From Dehalococcoidia bacterium (GTDB lineage: Bacteria; Chloroflexota; Dehalococcoidia; Lucifugimonadales; Australimonadaceae), in NCBI GenBank assembly GCA_022820645.1, contig JAJEFD010000015.1, positions 1 through 64,000 of the forward strand: DNA of 64,000 nt, given 5' to 3'. Numbering within the stretch: the first letter of the stretch is position 1; every line of letters begins with the position of its first letter. This document shows positions 43,908 through 56,040 of the stretch, piece after piece. The position numbers and the translations under genes were made by a program. Under the pieces are notes generated by a model. The model saw nothing but the letters and a program-made list of their open reading frames with translations. It was not told the DNA's origin and searched no databases.

Positions 43908-46900
43908 TGGGCATCTTCGACGCAGCCCTGTGGTTCCTTACCCTGGAGGCGTTCTCTTTCGCCGCGTTCCCCATCGCCTTCCGGGCGTTCTCGCGCATGC
44001 CGGACCGGGGTTACGCCTTCTCCAAGCCACTGGGGCTGCTGAGTGTCGGTTTCGTAGCGGGGCTCATCGGCATGAGCCGCACCATCCCCGTCTCCAATCT
44101 GTCCGTACTGGCAGCGTTTGCGGTCGTCGTCGCCATAGCGGTACTCGCGGTCCGCCGCTGGCGCCGCGAGATATGGGCGTTCCTGTGGAACAACCGGACC
44201 ATCGTGCTCATGACCGAGGGAGTGTTCCTCCTCGCGTTCGCAGCCATGACGCTGTACCGGGCGATGGTCCCGGACATCTCCACCACCGAGCAGCCGATGG
44301 ACCTCATGTTCCTGAGTTCCACGGTCGCCAGCCCCTACTACCCCCCCATGGACGCATGGTTCGCAGGCGAACCGGTCTCCTACTACTACCTGGGCTACCT
44401 GCTCATCGGCTCCGTAGCGTTGCTCACGAACACGGTAACTCCCATCGCCTACACGCTGGGTCTCGCCACCTACGCCGCCATAGCAGCGGTCGCGGCATTC
44501 GGTCTGACGTTCAACCTCGTACGGCTCTCACGAGGGTCACTCGTGGCGGGAGCATCCGCCGGGGCCGGGTCCGTCTTCCTGCTGTTGGTAGCGAGCAATG
44601 TCCTGGGCGTGCTCGAACTCGCATGGGCCTCCAACGCGGGGACCGCGTCTTTCTGGGCGTGGATAACGCCCAACGCAGAGTGGTACAGGGACGCTCAGGC
44701 GTCAGCTTCGTGGCGCCCCGAAGAGTTCTGGTGGTGGTGGCGCGTGTCGCGGGCCGTACCGAACGCGATAACGGAGTTCCCCGCGTTCAGCTTCTTGCTG
44801 GGAGACATGCACCCGCACGTCATGTCCATCGGGTTCGTCCTCCTCGTCATAGGGGTAGCCATCCAACTGTATCTGCGGCCGGGGATCATCCAGCGCGACA
44901 TGTTCTGGCGGCACTTCCCACTCATCCTCGTGACGTCTGTGAGCGTCGGCGGCCTGGGAGCGATCAACCTCTGGGACCTGCCGCTGGGCCTGACGCTGGT
45001 CGGAGGGGCGGTGCTGCTGAACACGGCACGGAACGAACGGCGCATCCAGTTCGGGCGTTCGCTGGCATTCACCGACCGCTTCCTCATCATCGGCACCGCG
45101 GCCGGCCCCCGTGCGGAAGAGGACGTGAACACCGCCTGGTTGTACGCCAAGCAGGACAACAAGTGGCGCCTTGTCCACGGGATACAAGCGCGGGGACTGG
45201 GCATCGATTCGGACTTCGGGGCATCGGTAGCGGCCCACGAGGATATGGTCGCGGTCGGCGCTCCGAGGGCGAACCTGGGCGGCCTCGTCGAGCTCTACGC
45301 CTTCGTCGATGAGCGCTGGACCCACGCCGCGACGCTCAGACCCGAAGACGCAGAAGGCGTAGTGGGGTTCGGTCAGTCCGTGGCGATATACGGCGATACG
45401 GTCGTGGTCGCCTCACTGGAAGCGGTCTACGTGTACACCGGTGAAGAGCGGGACTGGACACTTACGGCAAGGCTCTACCCTTCCGCAGAGGACGGCCTGC
45501 CTACCCAGGTAGCGCTGGAGAACGACCTGTTGGCCGTGGGGATCCTGAGCTTCGACGGGTGGCTGGTGGACGTCTACAAGCGAGCGAACGGCGAGTGGGC
45601 ACACTCGTCGGCGATACACCCCTCATTCACCGACACGAACCGGTTCGGAAGAAGCATCTCGCTCGATGCCGGACGCCTGGCGGTAGGCGGCGATGCGGTC
45701 GTAACGATATTCAGCGAGGCGCAGCGCGGCTGGGTGCCCCTGGCGACGCTCGGATGCCCCGTACGGTCCGCACGGGAGTCCTTCGGCTTCGCAGTCGCGT
45801 TGCAGGACTACTACCTCGTCGTGGGGGCGCCCGGCGGCAGGGGCCCCGCACCGAACGCAGGCTGTGCGTTCGTGTTCGAAGAGACGTCACGCGGCTGGCG
45901 CTTCCAGACGGAGCTGACCGCAGACGACACGAGCGTCGACACAGCGCTCGGGAGTGCGGTCGCCATACGGAACGACACGGTCGTGCTCGGAGCGCCCGGC
46001 GGAGGACAGGGCAGTATCTACACCTTCAACCGGGTCCTCGACACGTGGACGCACGAGAAGAAGATCACGGGACGGCGGCGCCTGAGCCGTGCCCTGCTGA
46101 CAATGGCCCTACTCGTGACAGGCTCCCTGCTCGCGGCGTTCCCGTTCCTGTTCAACTTCGAGAGTTCGGCAAAGGGCATCAGTCCGGTGCAGGAGGTGAT
46201 GACCCGGCCTGCGCATCTCGTGCTGGTATGGGGCGTCCTGGGCGTCCTGACCGTTCCCTTCTTCATCGTGGTGATGCGGCACGTCTTCCGACACGGGAAC
46301 TGGAGCCTGCTGCGCTTCAGCATCCCCATGCTCACAGCGTTCTCGCCGGTGCTGCTCTGGATGCAGCCGCTGTACGGGATCCCCATCGTAGCCGTCGCAG
46401 CGGCGCTCTTCGGGTTCCACCAGATGGGCATCAAGCAGCCACGCGCGGACGAGGCGCTCTTCGCCTTCAACCCGCGTGTCACCCTCATCGCCGGCAGCAT
46501 CGCGATAATCCTGGGCATCCTGTGGGACGGGATCGTGAACGGCGAGCGAGGCATCGAAGGCGAACTGCTCGCCGTGGACCGGCTCATACCGGTCATCCCC
46601 CTGTCCATCATCGCGGGCCTTGCCCTGTACGGCGCGTGGGCGCTGGCGCACCGGGACAGCGAAACGATGCGCCTCTCAGTCGACCGCGAGCGCGCGGCGC
46701 AGTGGAACCCGGTGGTCCCCGGCCTCTTCCTGTTCGCTATCGCGGCCATGCTCGTCATGGGAGCGGAGCTGTTCCACGTGGTGGACATCTTCGGGGGAGA
46801 CCTGCGGCGGATGAACACCATCTTCAAGCTGTACTACCAGGCATGGCTGATCCTCGCCGTGCTGGGCGGCTTCTCGCTCTGGTTCATAACGATCAGATGG

Positions 46901-47503
46901 AACATGAAGCAGACCATCGGCCGGGTGAGCGGATACGCGGGGCTGGGGTTGCTCGTAATCATCTTCGTAGCAGTCTCCTACTATCCGGCGGCGGCGGTGG
47001 CCACACGCATCACCGAGCAGGACCGGTTCACCCTCAACGGGACGGCGTACGTGGAGGTGTACTCGCCGGCCGACTACAACACGATCGAGTGGGTGCGCGA
47101 GAACACCCCGGGCGACGCCGTCGTACTGGAAGGCTCCCTCGTGCCGTGCCCGGAGAACCCGAACGGCTGCAACGACTGGAAGCCTGAACTCACCAGAATA
47201 GCGTCCGCCACCGGACGGCCCACCATCCTCGGTTGGGAGTGGCACGAGCGCCAGTGGCGCAGCAACGAAAGCGCCGATTTCGAGCGGCGGCAGAAGGACG
47301 TCCGCACCATCTACGAGACGGAACAGGCGGAGACCGCCGCTCTGCTCCTCGACAAGTACGGGGTAGACTACGTAGTGGTAGGACCCAGGGAACGAGCAAT
47401 CTACGGTGAGTCGGGCATCCCGAAGTTCTCAACGCTGGGTTCCAGCGTGTTTGCAGACGGAGGCATCACCGTATACCGCATCGACGCGGAGGGGGCGGCG
47501 TAA
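43907..47503 (+). CDS. DUF2298 ('YYY') multi-pass membrane protein with inserted FG-GAP-like beta-propeller
   Basis: A 1198-residue protein, longer than the usual 700-900. Residues 1-380 and 725-1100 are multi-helix membrane regions with the family motifs PVSYYYLGY (156-164), LGDMHPHV and RRMNTIFKLYYQAW. Residues about 383-722 are a soluble insert of FG-GAP-like repeats: FGASVAAHEDMVAVGAP, FGQSVAIYGDTVVVAS, FGRSISLDAGRLAVGG, FGFAVALQDYYLVVGAP and LGSAVAIRNDTVVLGAP. These form a probable beta-propeller. The C-terminal about 100 residues are soluble, as in related glycosyltransferase-like proteins. DUF2298 proteins are thought to act in lipid-linked sugar transfer. The next gene, the TIGR03663 family, is its standard partner in Chloroflexi and archaea. 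Confidence 0.85.
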   Translation: MGIFDAALWFLTLEAFSFAAFPIAFRAFSRMPDRGYAFSKPLGLLSVGFVAGLIGMSRTIPVSNLSVLAAFAVVVAIAVLAVRRWRREIWAFLWNNRTIVLMTEGVFLLAFAAMTLYRAMVPDISTTEQPMDLMFLSSTVASPYYPPMDAWFAGEPVSYYYLGYLLIGSVALLTNTVTPIAYTLGLATYAAIAAVAAFGLTFNLVRLSRGSLVAGASAGAGSVFLLLVASNVLGVLELAWASNAGTASFWAWITPNAEWYRDAQASASWRPEEFWWWWRVSRAVPNAITEFPAFSFLLGDMHPHVMSIGFVLLVIGVAIQLYLRPGIIQRDMFWRHFPLILVTSVSVGGLGAINLWDLPLGLTLVGGAVLLNTARNERRIQFGRSLAFTDRFLIIGTAAGPRAEEDVNTAWLYAKQDNKWRLVHGIQARGLGIDSDFGASVAAHEDMVAVGAPRANLGGLVELYAFVDERWTHAATLRPEDAEGVVGFGQSVAIYGDTVVVASLEAVYVYTGEERDWTLTARLYPSAEDGLPTQVALENDLLAVGILSFDGWLVDVYKRANGEWAHSSAIHPSFTDTNRFGRSISLDAGRLAVGGDAVVTIFSEAQRGWVPLATLGCPVRSARESFGFAVALQDYYLVVGAPGGRGPAPNAGCAFVFEETSRGWRFQTELTADDTSVDTALGSAVAIRNDTVVLGAPGGGQGSIYTFNRVLDTWTHEKKITGRRRLSRALLTMALLVTGSLLAAFPFLFNFESSAKGISPVQEVMTRPAHLVLVWGVLGVLTVPFFIVVMRHVFRHGNWSLLRFSIPMLTAFSPVLLWMQPLYGIPIVAVAAALFGFHQMGIKQPRADEALFAFNPRVTLIAGSIAIILGILWDGIVNGERGIEGELLAVDRLIPVIPLSIIAGLALYGAWALAHRDSETMRLSVDRERAAQWNPVVPGLFLFAIAAMLVMGAELFHVVDIFGGDLRRMNTIFKLYYQAWLILAVLGGFSLWFITIRWNMKQTIGRVSGYAGLGLLVIIFVAVSYYPAAAVATRITEQDRFTLNGTAYVEVYSPADYNTIEWVRENTPGDAVVLEGSLVPCPENPNGCNDWKPELTRIASATGRPTILGWEWHERQWRSNESADFERRQKDVRTIYETEQAETAALLLDKYGVDYVVVGPRERAIYGESGIPKFSTLGSSVFADGGITVYRIDAEGAA

Positions 47504-49933
47504 GTGCAATCCGTGCGAGGCGCCCGATCGAGTATCGGGGCCATCAGAAGAGTGCCGTCACAGGCCCGCAAACACATCTCCGGCATCCGTCCACCCAAAA
47601 CCTGGGAAGGATGGGCGATACTCGCGCTGCTGGTCGCCGCGCTTGTAACGCGGCTCTGGGACCTCGGAGGACGCGCGCTCCACTACGACGAGATCCTCCA
47701 CGCCTGGTACTCGTGGCTCTACGCCCAAGGCGGAGGCTACGCCCACAATCCGCTGACACATGGCCCGTTGCTCTATCACGTCGGCGCGGCAACCTACAAG
47801 ACGATCGGCTCGAGCGAGTTCGCCGCCCGGCTGGTGCCCGCTCTGTTCGGCGCCGCGCTGGTGGTGATGCCATGGCTCTTCCGCAAAGAGCTGGGGCGCT
47901 ACGGGGCGCTCACGGCTTCCCTCTTCCTGCTGGCCTCTCCCACCGTCCTCTATTTCGCCCGCTTCATGCGCAATGACATCTACATGGCCGTCTGGGCCGT
48001 TGCGCTGCTGGCAGTGGCGCTCCGCTACATGGAGCGACCGCGACCGTGGATGCTCTTCGCGTGGGCAGCACTCTGGGCGCTCACGTTCGCATCGAAGGAG
48101 AGCGCGTTCTTCCTGGTGGGGATGTTCGGGCTCCTCCTGCTGGCCCGCTCAGCGCCCGCGCTGGTGCAGTGGGTGCGGAACGTGCGGCCCCTCTCCCAGG
48201 CAGGCCCGGCTGCAGACCTGCTCATCGTGATGGGAACGCTGACCCTGCCGATGTGGGCCCCTATCTTCGGACTGGTACAAGACGCGTTCGGCATCATCCT
48301 GGTGAACCCGGACGGCAACCACCCACTGGTGCAGAGCGGCGAACTGTTCCGCGCCGACGAACCCACCGGCGCACCCGTCGGCGGGGCGAAGTACATAGCA
48401 GGGTTCATCGTTCTGGCGCTGGCAGCCATATCCGTCACGATCGGGATGACGTGGAACAGGCGGCGGTGGCCGCTGCTGTTCGGAACGTTCGCCGCCGCCT
48501 GGCTGCTGCTGTTCACGAGCCTCTTCTCGAACTGGCAGGGCTTCTTCACCGGCATCTGGGGCTCGATGGGGTACTGGATAGCCCAACAGGGCGTCGAGCG
48601 CGCGAACCAGCCGTGGTACTACTACATGATCGGCCTCTCGGTGTACGAGTTCGCCATAGCCATCCCCGCGCTCATCGGCAGCGTCTACCTGCTGGCGCGG
48701 CGCCGGAACACATTCGATATCGCGATAGTGGGATGGGCGTGGCTCTCCTTCGCCGTCTACTCGTACGCCGGGGAGCGCATGCCCTGGCTGCTGACGGGGA
48801 TCGCCGTGCCCTGCGCGTTCGTCGCGGGCCGGGTCGCCGGGATACTGGCCGAACACGCCGCGACGTCCGGCCGAACCAGGACCGCCGTCGCCACCGCGTT
48901 CGCCGGCAGCATCGCACTGGGCGCAGTCGTGCCGTTCCTCGGGATACGCCTGATACTCGCCGACGAACCCATCCGGCTGGAAGGCTTACTCGCCGGACTC
49001 GGCGGCGTCATCGTCGCAGTCGCGCTCATCTCCGCATTCCGGCCCGGGCGCGCACGAACCGGAGCGCCATCTCCACCCGGTCCCGCAGATCCAGAGGCAA
49101 CGACCGCGCCGCTATTCGAGCTTTCGGGAAGCCGCGCCGAACGGCGACGGGCCGCCCGAGGCGAGCGAACGCGCAGGCTTGGCATGTCCTTCCTGCGAGC
49201 GTTGATCGCAATACCCCGCGCAGTCATGCGGTCCATAGCACGCGTCTTACACGCGATCGCGTCGCCTTTCAGGGGAATCTCACCGCAACTGGCGCTCCTC
49301 GCCCTGGGCTTCCTCGCCACAGGGTTGCTCATGACCGCGTTCATCTCGGCAAGGGCAAGCTACTCCTATGAAGGGTTCGAACGCCCGCGCGAGCTGCTCG
49401 TCTACTCGCAGACCGGCCAGGAGACGCCCTACGCCCTCGAGTGCATCGAGCACTTCGCAGCGAGCGCCGGACTCGGACGAGGCGGCATACGGATACTCGC
49501 CGACGAGCACGACAACTTCGCGTGGCAGTGGCGCTGGTACCTGCGCGACTACCCCTGGATCACCTACCGGACGCTGAACACCGACCCGGTGACCGAACCG
49601 CCAGACGACCACCTGGTGATGATGAGCATCTGGTCAGAGGACGCCAACAAGGAGCAACTCGTCGCGGACTACACACGCCTGGGCGAACTGCACACGCTCT
49701 GGTGGTACCCGAACTACGCCTACGACAACCTCACGCCCGCCGACGTGTTCAACGGTGCGACCTCAAGTGAGGGCTGGCAACTGGTCGTGGACTACCAGCT
49801 GCGGCGCGAGGTCGGGTCCGAGATGCAGTACGCACGGGGCGCCATCTACGTGCGGAACGACCTCGTGCAACACACGCAAGGGTGCCAGTCGTTCCTGAAC
49901 GTCCAGAGCCGCGACGACATGGCGACGGGATGA
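47504..49933 (+). CDS. TIGR03663/GT39-like membrane glycosyltransferase
   Basis: An 809-residue polytopic protein. The first periplasmic loop has ALHYDEILHAWYSW, with the Asp-Glu pair typical of GT-C (PMT/ArnT-like) enzymes. Then come NPLTHGPLLYHVGA and VLYFARFMRNDIYMAVWA. About 13 hydrophobic segments run to residue 620, with an Arg-rich cytoplasmic loop near 550-580, followed by a soluble C-terminal domain (QTGQETPYALECIEHFA...). It starts with GTG right after the DUF2298 stop. Such enzymes transfer sugars from polyprenyl phosphates to proteins or lipids outside the membrane. The acceptor is unknown. Confidence 0.83.
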   Translation: MQSVRGARSSIGAIRRVPSQARKHISGIRPPKTWEGWAILALLVAALVTRLWDLGGRALHYDEILHAWYSWLYAQGGGYAHNPLTHGPLLYHVGAATYKTIGSSEFAARLVPALFGAALVVMPWLFRKELGRYGALTASLFLLASPTVLYFARFMRNDIYMAVWAVALLAVALRYMERPRPWMLFAWAALWALTFASKESAFFLVGMFGLLLLARSAPALVQWVRNVRPLSQAGPAADLLIVMGTLTLPMWAPIFGLVQDAFGIILVNPDGNHPLVQSGELFRADEPTGAPVGGAKYIAGFIVLALAAISVTIGMTWNRRRWPLLFGTFAAAWLLLFTSLFSNWQGFFTGIWGSMGYWIAQQGVERANQPWYYYMIGLSVYEFAIAIPALIGSVYLLARRRNTFDIAIVGWAWLSFAVYSYAGERMPWLLTGIAVPCAFVAGRVAGILAEHAATSGRTRTAVATAFAGSIALGAVVPFLGIRLILADEPIRLEGLLAGLGGVIVAVALISAFRPGRARTGAPSPPGPADPEATTAPLFELSGSRAERRRAARGERTRRLGMSFLRALIAIPRAVMRSIARVLHAIASPFRGISPQLALLALGFLATGLLMTAFISARASYSYEGFERPRELLVYSQTGQETPYALECIEHFAASAGLGRGGIRILADEHDNFAWQWRWYLRDYPWITYRTLNTDPVTEPPDDHLVMMSIWSEDANKEQLVADYTRLGELHTLWWYPNYAYDNLTPADVFNGATSSEGWQLVVDYQLRREVGSEMQYARGAIYVRNDLVQHTQGCQSFLNVQSRDDMATG

Positions 49934-51042
49934 ACCCTCCCCCCGGCACAGAACGCACGCGCAGGCAAACCATGTCGCGGAGGACGCGGATCCTGCTGGG
50001 CCTCGCCCCCACCGCAGGCTTCCTGGCGGTGCTCTTCTTCCTGTTCGTCCGCAGCGACTACCGGAAGTGGCTGGACGCGCTCTCGGAAGCGAACTACGCG
50101 TGGCTCGCACCGGCCCTCGCGGCCTATTTCGCATCGTTCTACCTCCGGGCGTTCCGGTGGCGGTACCTGCTCAATCCGTTCACGGAAACGACCACTGCCC
50201 GCCTGTATCCGGTGGTCATCGTGGGGTACATGGCGAACAACCTCCTGCCACTGCGTGCGGGCGAGTTCGTTCGCAGCTACTACCTCTCCCGCCGTGAACC
50301 GATCAGCGGCGCAACCGCGCTGGCGACGATCATCGTCGAGCGGGTGTTCGACGGTCTGCTCATGCTGCTGCTCCTGTCCGCCGCCGTCCTCTTCCTGCCG
50401 TTCTCCGGGCTGCCGGAGGGTGTACGGGATGCCATCGACATCCCCGTGTGGGCGGCAGCGGCGGTCATGGTCGTGCCATTCGTCGGCGGGTTCGCGGTCA
50501 TCGTCCTGGCGGCGCTGCATCCGCAGAGGTTCCTGGCCATGAGCAACCGGTTCGCACGGCGGCTGCCCGCACCGGTGCGTTTCCGCGCGCTCATCAGCGC
50601 GTTCGCCAAGCGCTTCATCGATGGCTTCGAGGGGCTGCACAGGCCTGGCCGTCTTGCCAGGGTGGCTGTGCTGACCGTGCCCGTGTGGGTTGCGGAGGGG
50701 GTTGCGTACTACTCCATCGCGCTGGGGTTCGACCTGGACTCGCACCTCGGCAGCCAGTGGCTGCTGGCCGGTTCCATGCTGCTCATCATCTCCCTTGCGA
50801 ACCTGGCCATATCGGTCCCGCTGTCGCAGGGAGGCGTCGGCCCGTTCGAGATCTTCGCGGCGCTGGCTCTCGTCGTGCTGGGAGTGGGGTCCGTTCATGC
50901 ATCGGCATATGCCATCGTGCTGCACGCAGCCCTGCTGCTGCCCGTCATCGCCGTCGGGCTGCTCTACCTGGCGGTACGCAGCATCCCCCTGGGCGACCTG
51001 TTGCAGAGCCGCACCGAACCGGCAGGGAAAGGACAATCGTGA
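49930..51042 (+). CDS. UPF0104/lysylphosphatidylglycerol-synthase-TM-like flippase family protein
   Basis: A 370-residue membrane protein with about eight helices. Family features are FYLRAFRWRYLLNP, GYMANNLLPLRAGEFVRSYYLS and TIIVERVFDGLLMLL, with LSQGGVGPFEIF near the end. It has the TM part only of MprF, with no synthase domain. ATG 49930 overlaps the previous stop (ATGA). These proteins are thought to flip lipid-linked substrates, which fits its place between a membrane glycosyltransferase and an FAD enzyme. Confidence 0.88.
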   Translation: MNPPPGTERTRRQTMSRRTRILLGLAPTAGFLAVLFFLFVRSDYRKWLDALSEANYAWLAPALAAYFASFYLRAFRWRYLLNPFTETTTARLYPVVIVGYMANNLLPLRAGEFVRSYYLSRREPISGATALATIIVERVFDGLLMLLLLSAAVLFLPFSGLPEGVRDAIDIPVWAAAAVMVVPFVGGFAVIVLAALHPQRFLAMSNRFARRLPAPVRFRALISAFAKRFIDGFEGLHRPGRLARVAVLTVPVWVAEGVAYYSIALGFDLDSHLGSQWLLAGSMLLIISLANLAISVPLSQGGVGPFEIFAALALVVLGVGSVHASAYAIVLHAALLLPVIAVGLLYLAVRSIPLGDLLQSRTEPAGKGQS

Positions 51043-52367
51043 AAGCAGGCATCATCGGCGGAGGCGCGGCAGGACTCGCGGCGGCCTACGAACTCGGACT
51101 ACGGGGACACCACGCGGAGGTGTTCGAGGGCGCGCCGTTCCTCGGCGGACAGGCGTCCACGTTCCCCGTGAACGGCGTTCCGCTGGAGCGCGGCTACCAT
51201 CACCTCTTCCGCAGCGACACCGCGATGATCGACCTCATGGGCGAGCTCGGGCTGTCGCACCGGCTGAAGTGGATAGATTCCAACGTTGGCTACTATGCGC
51301 GCGAACGGCTCTGGAAGTTCACCTCCCCCTTCGACCTGCTGCGCTTCCGTCCCCTGCCGCTGGTCGACCGCATCCGCCTCGGCCTGGTCACGCTCGGCCT
51401 GCAGCGCCGCAAAGAGTGGGCGTCGCTCGAACAGACGACGGCGACGGAATGGATGCGCCGGAACGCGGGCAGCCGGGCGTACGACGCCATCTTCGAGCCG
51501 ATGCTGCGCGGCAAGTTCGGGCGCTACCACGACCGGATCACGATGGCGTGGCTGTGGAACAAGTTCGCGCTCCGCACGGCGTCACGCGGCAAGGGGCTGA
51601 CCGGCAAGTTCAAGGAGCAGCTCGCCTACCCTACCGGCTCGTTCGGCGAGATATTCGACGTGCTCGGGGAACGCGTCCGAGAGCAGGGCGGCGAGGTGCA
51701 CATCTCGTCCGGCGTGCGCCGCGTCATCGTCGAGGACGGACGCGCACGAGGGCTGGAGGTGAGCATCGACGGCGGAGAGCCGGAGCGCCGCGAATACGAC
51801 CAGGTGCTCTCGACGACGCCGTCGTACATCTTCCCCCGCCTGGTAGACCTGCCCGAAGAGTACCTCGGCAGACTGACCGACAAGGTCTACCTCGCCGCCG
51901 TGCTGGTCATCCTCGTGATGAACCGCTCCCTCAGCCCGCATTACTGGACGTACGTGGGCGACCGCTCGCTGCCGTTCCTCGGCATCATCGAGCACACGAA
52001 CTTCATCCCGCCGGAGCACTACGGCGGCGTGCACATCGCCTACCTCACCAACTACCTGGAGCGGGACGATCCGCTCTACCAGATGACGCCGGAGGAGCTG
52101 TACCGGGAGTACGTGCCGCACCTGCAGAAGATAAACCCGGCGTTCGACGAGTCGTGGGTGCTGGAGTACCACCACCACAAGGTGGACGCGGCGCAGCCCA
52201 TCGTGACGCAGGGCTACTCCGACCGCATCCCGGACCACCGCACGCCGATACCCGGCCTCTACCTCGCGAACACGACGCAGATATACCCGGAGGACCGCGG
52301 CACGAACTACTCCGTGCGGATGGGGCGGCAGGTTGCCGCGCTCATGGACGAGGACTCGCGGGGGTAG
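51039..52367 (+). CDS. FAD-dependent oxidoreductase (amine-oxidase/phytoene-desaturase fold)
   Basis: A 442-residue flavoprotein. The dinucleotide motif is KAGIIGGGAAGLAAAYELG, with GAPFLGGQASTF and GYHHLFRSDTAM next, then LSTTPSYIFPRLVDLP, and the C-terminal FAD contact GLYLANTTQIYPEDRGTNYS. The GTG start at 51039 has AAAGGA six bases upstream and overlaps the previous stop (GTGA). Related proteins are placed near UDP-galactopyranose mutase and protoporphyrinogen oxidase. In this operon it may modify a lipid-linked sugar or a carotenoid-like lipid. It ends with TAG. Confidence 0.87.
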   Translation: MKAGIIGGGAAGLAAAYELGLRGHHAEVFEGAPFLGGQASTFPVNGVPLERGYHHLFRSDTAMIDLMGELGLSHRLKWIDSNVGYYARERLWKFTSPFDLLRFRPLPLVDRIRLGLVTLGLQRRKEWASLEQTTATEWMRRNAGSRAYDAIFEPMLRGKFGRYHDRITMAWLWNKFALRTASRGKGLTGKFKEQLAYPTGSFGEIFDVLGERVREQGGEVHISSGVRRVIVEDGRARGLEVSIDGGEPERREYDQVLSTTPSYIFPRLVDLPEEYLGRLTDKVYLAAVLVILVMNRSLSPHYWTYVGDRSLPFLGIIEHTNFIPPEHYGGVHIAYLTNYLERDDPLYQMTPEELYREYVPHLQKINPAFDESWVLEYHHHKVDAAQPIVTQGYSDRIPDHRTPIPGLYLANTTQIYPEDRGTNYSVRMGRQVAALMDEDSRG

Positions 52368-52374
52368 GCCGCGC

Positions 52375-53700
52375 TCACCCTTCCCCGCTCTGCGCGGGCT
52401 TCACCGGCGGCGTGGCGAAGTACATCGCCGCGGTCATCACCATGAAGATGACGGTGAAGACCAGGAACGGCACCGTGTAGGAGCCCGTCCAGTCGAACAG
52501 CAGCCCGGTCAGCACGGGGCCGGTGGGGCTGGCGATGCGGAACGGCGCACCGAACCCCCGGATCGCCCCCAGGTGGTCGCGTCCGAAGTAGTCCGCCCAC
52601 AGCAGGTTCTCGATGATGTTCCCCGCACCGATGGCGACCCCGAACAGCACGGCGAACAGCACCGCGAGCGGGTAGTTGTCCGCCACGAGCAGCACAACCA
52701 TCGAGAGCGCCAGCAGCCCGCTCATGATCATCGCCCCGTACCGGATGTGCAGGTGCTCGAACACGAACCCCCACGGCAGGCCCGTGAGCGCGGAGGTCGC
52801 AGCGAAGATGGAGAGCGTGCTCACCGCGAGGCCCTGCGCCAGCCCCCTGTCCTCGAAGTTCACCACCATGTGGAGGTTGATGGAGCCGAGCGCGAACCGC
52901 TCCACGATGACGAAGAAGAGCAGCAGCCAGAACGCGCGCGTGCGCTTCGCCTCCGCGAGCGTGAACGACACGTCCCGCACCTGGCGCGAAAGCCGTCCGA
53001 GCGAGCCTCGCCCTCCCCTGCCGCTGTTCATCTCCGCCAGCTCTTCAGGGGTCATGTTCTCCAGCGTCATGCCCAGGTCCTCGGGACGCCGACGCAGATA
53101 GAGGAGCGCGGGAAGGATGATGAGGATGGCAGTCACGCCCGCGAGCGAGAGGAACGCAGCGCGCCAGCCCGCCACGGCCATGATCGCGAATATCGCCATC
53201 GGCATGATCGACTGCCCCGCGCGCTGCCCCATGCCGCGGATCGCTATCGTCCGCCCGCGCCTGCGGATGAACCAGTTGGAGAGCGCGACGCCGGTGCCAA
53301 CCTGTATGCCCGCCAGCGCGGAGCCCCTGCCCGCGCCGAACGCCAGCCAGAAGTGCCATGGTTCGTGCATCCAGGAGAGCCCCACCATGGCGAGCGCGAT
53401 GATGATGCCCGCGGCGACCACGACCATCCGCGCGCCGTAGCGGTCCAGCAGCCGCCCCGTGAGGAACTGCATGACCGATCCCGTCGCGCTCCCGAGAGTG
53501 AACGCCAGCGAGATGGTGGCCCGGTTCCAGCCAAGCTCCTCCTCGATGGACGAGAAGAAGACGCCGAGCACCGGCCCGAACATCGGGGCCATGCCGAACG
53601 CCGCCACGGTGGACGCCCACACGATCGCCCAGCCGTAGTAGACGCGCTTGAACGGCCAGAGCCGGGGGATGCGCGGGGATGCCGGAACGGGAGTTTCCAT
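52375..53700 (-). CDS. MFS transporter, OFA-like
   Basis: A 441-residue major facilitator. The N-terminus has FKRVYYGWAIVWASTVAAFG, then LGWNRATISLAFTLG and GRLLDRYGARM, the same pattern as the MFS gene at 781-2031. A cytoplasmic loop with MTLENMTPEELAEMNSGRGG links the two six-helix halves. It converges with the FAD gene (7 bases apart) and diverges from ligA. Substrate is unknown; a small organic anion is likely. Confidence 0.86.
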   Translation of the reverse strand: METPVPASPRIPRLWPFKRVYYGWAIVWASTVAAFGMAPMFGPVLGVFFSSIEEELGWNRATISLAFTLGSATGSVMQFLTGRLLDRYGARMVVVAAGIIIALAMVGLSWMHEPWHFWLAFGAGRGSALAGIQVGTGVALSNWFIRRRGRTIAIRGMGQRAGQSIMPMAIFAIMAVAGWRAAFLSLAGVTAILIILPALLYLRRRPEDLGMTLENMTPEELAEMNSGRGGRGSLGRLSRQVRDVSFTLAEAKRTRAFWLLLFFVIVERFALGSINLHMVVNFEDRGLAQGLAVSTLSIFAATSALTGLPWGFVFEHLHIRYGAMIMSGLLALSMVVLLVADNYPLAVLFAVLFGVAIGAGNIIENLLWADYFGRDHLGAIRGFGAPFRIASPTGPVLTGLLFDWTGSYTVPFLVFTVIFMVMTAAMYFATPPVKPAQSGEG

Positions 53701-53766
53701 GGCGGGATGCCCGCATCATACGCTCGTGCCGGAGAGCACGCTCATTCCCCACGCTCGTATACTTGA

Positions 53767-56029
<2,263 letters not shown>

Positions 56030-56040
56030 GGGGGTAGCGG

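Noticed and set aside
45053-46072. Fusion artefact or separate secreted gene inside the DUF2298 frame
   Set aside because: The frame is continuous with membrane segments on both sides and no internal start with a ribosome site was seen.
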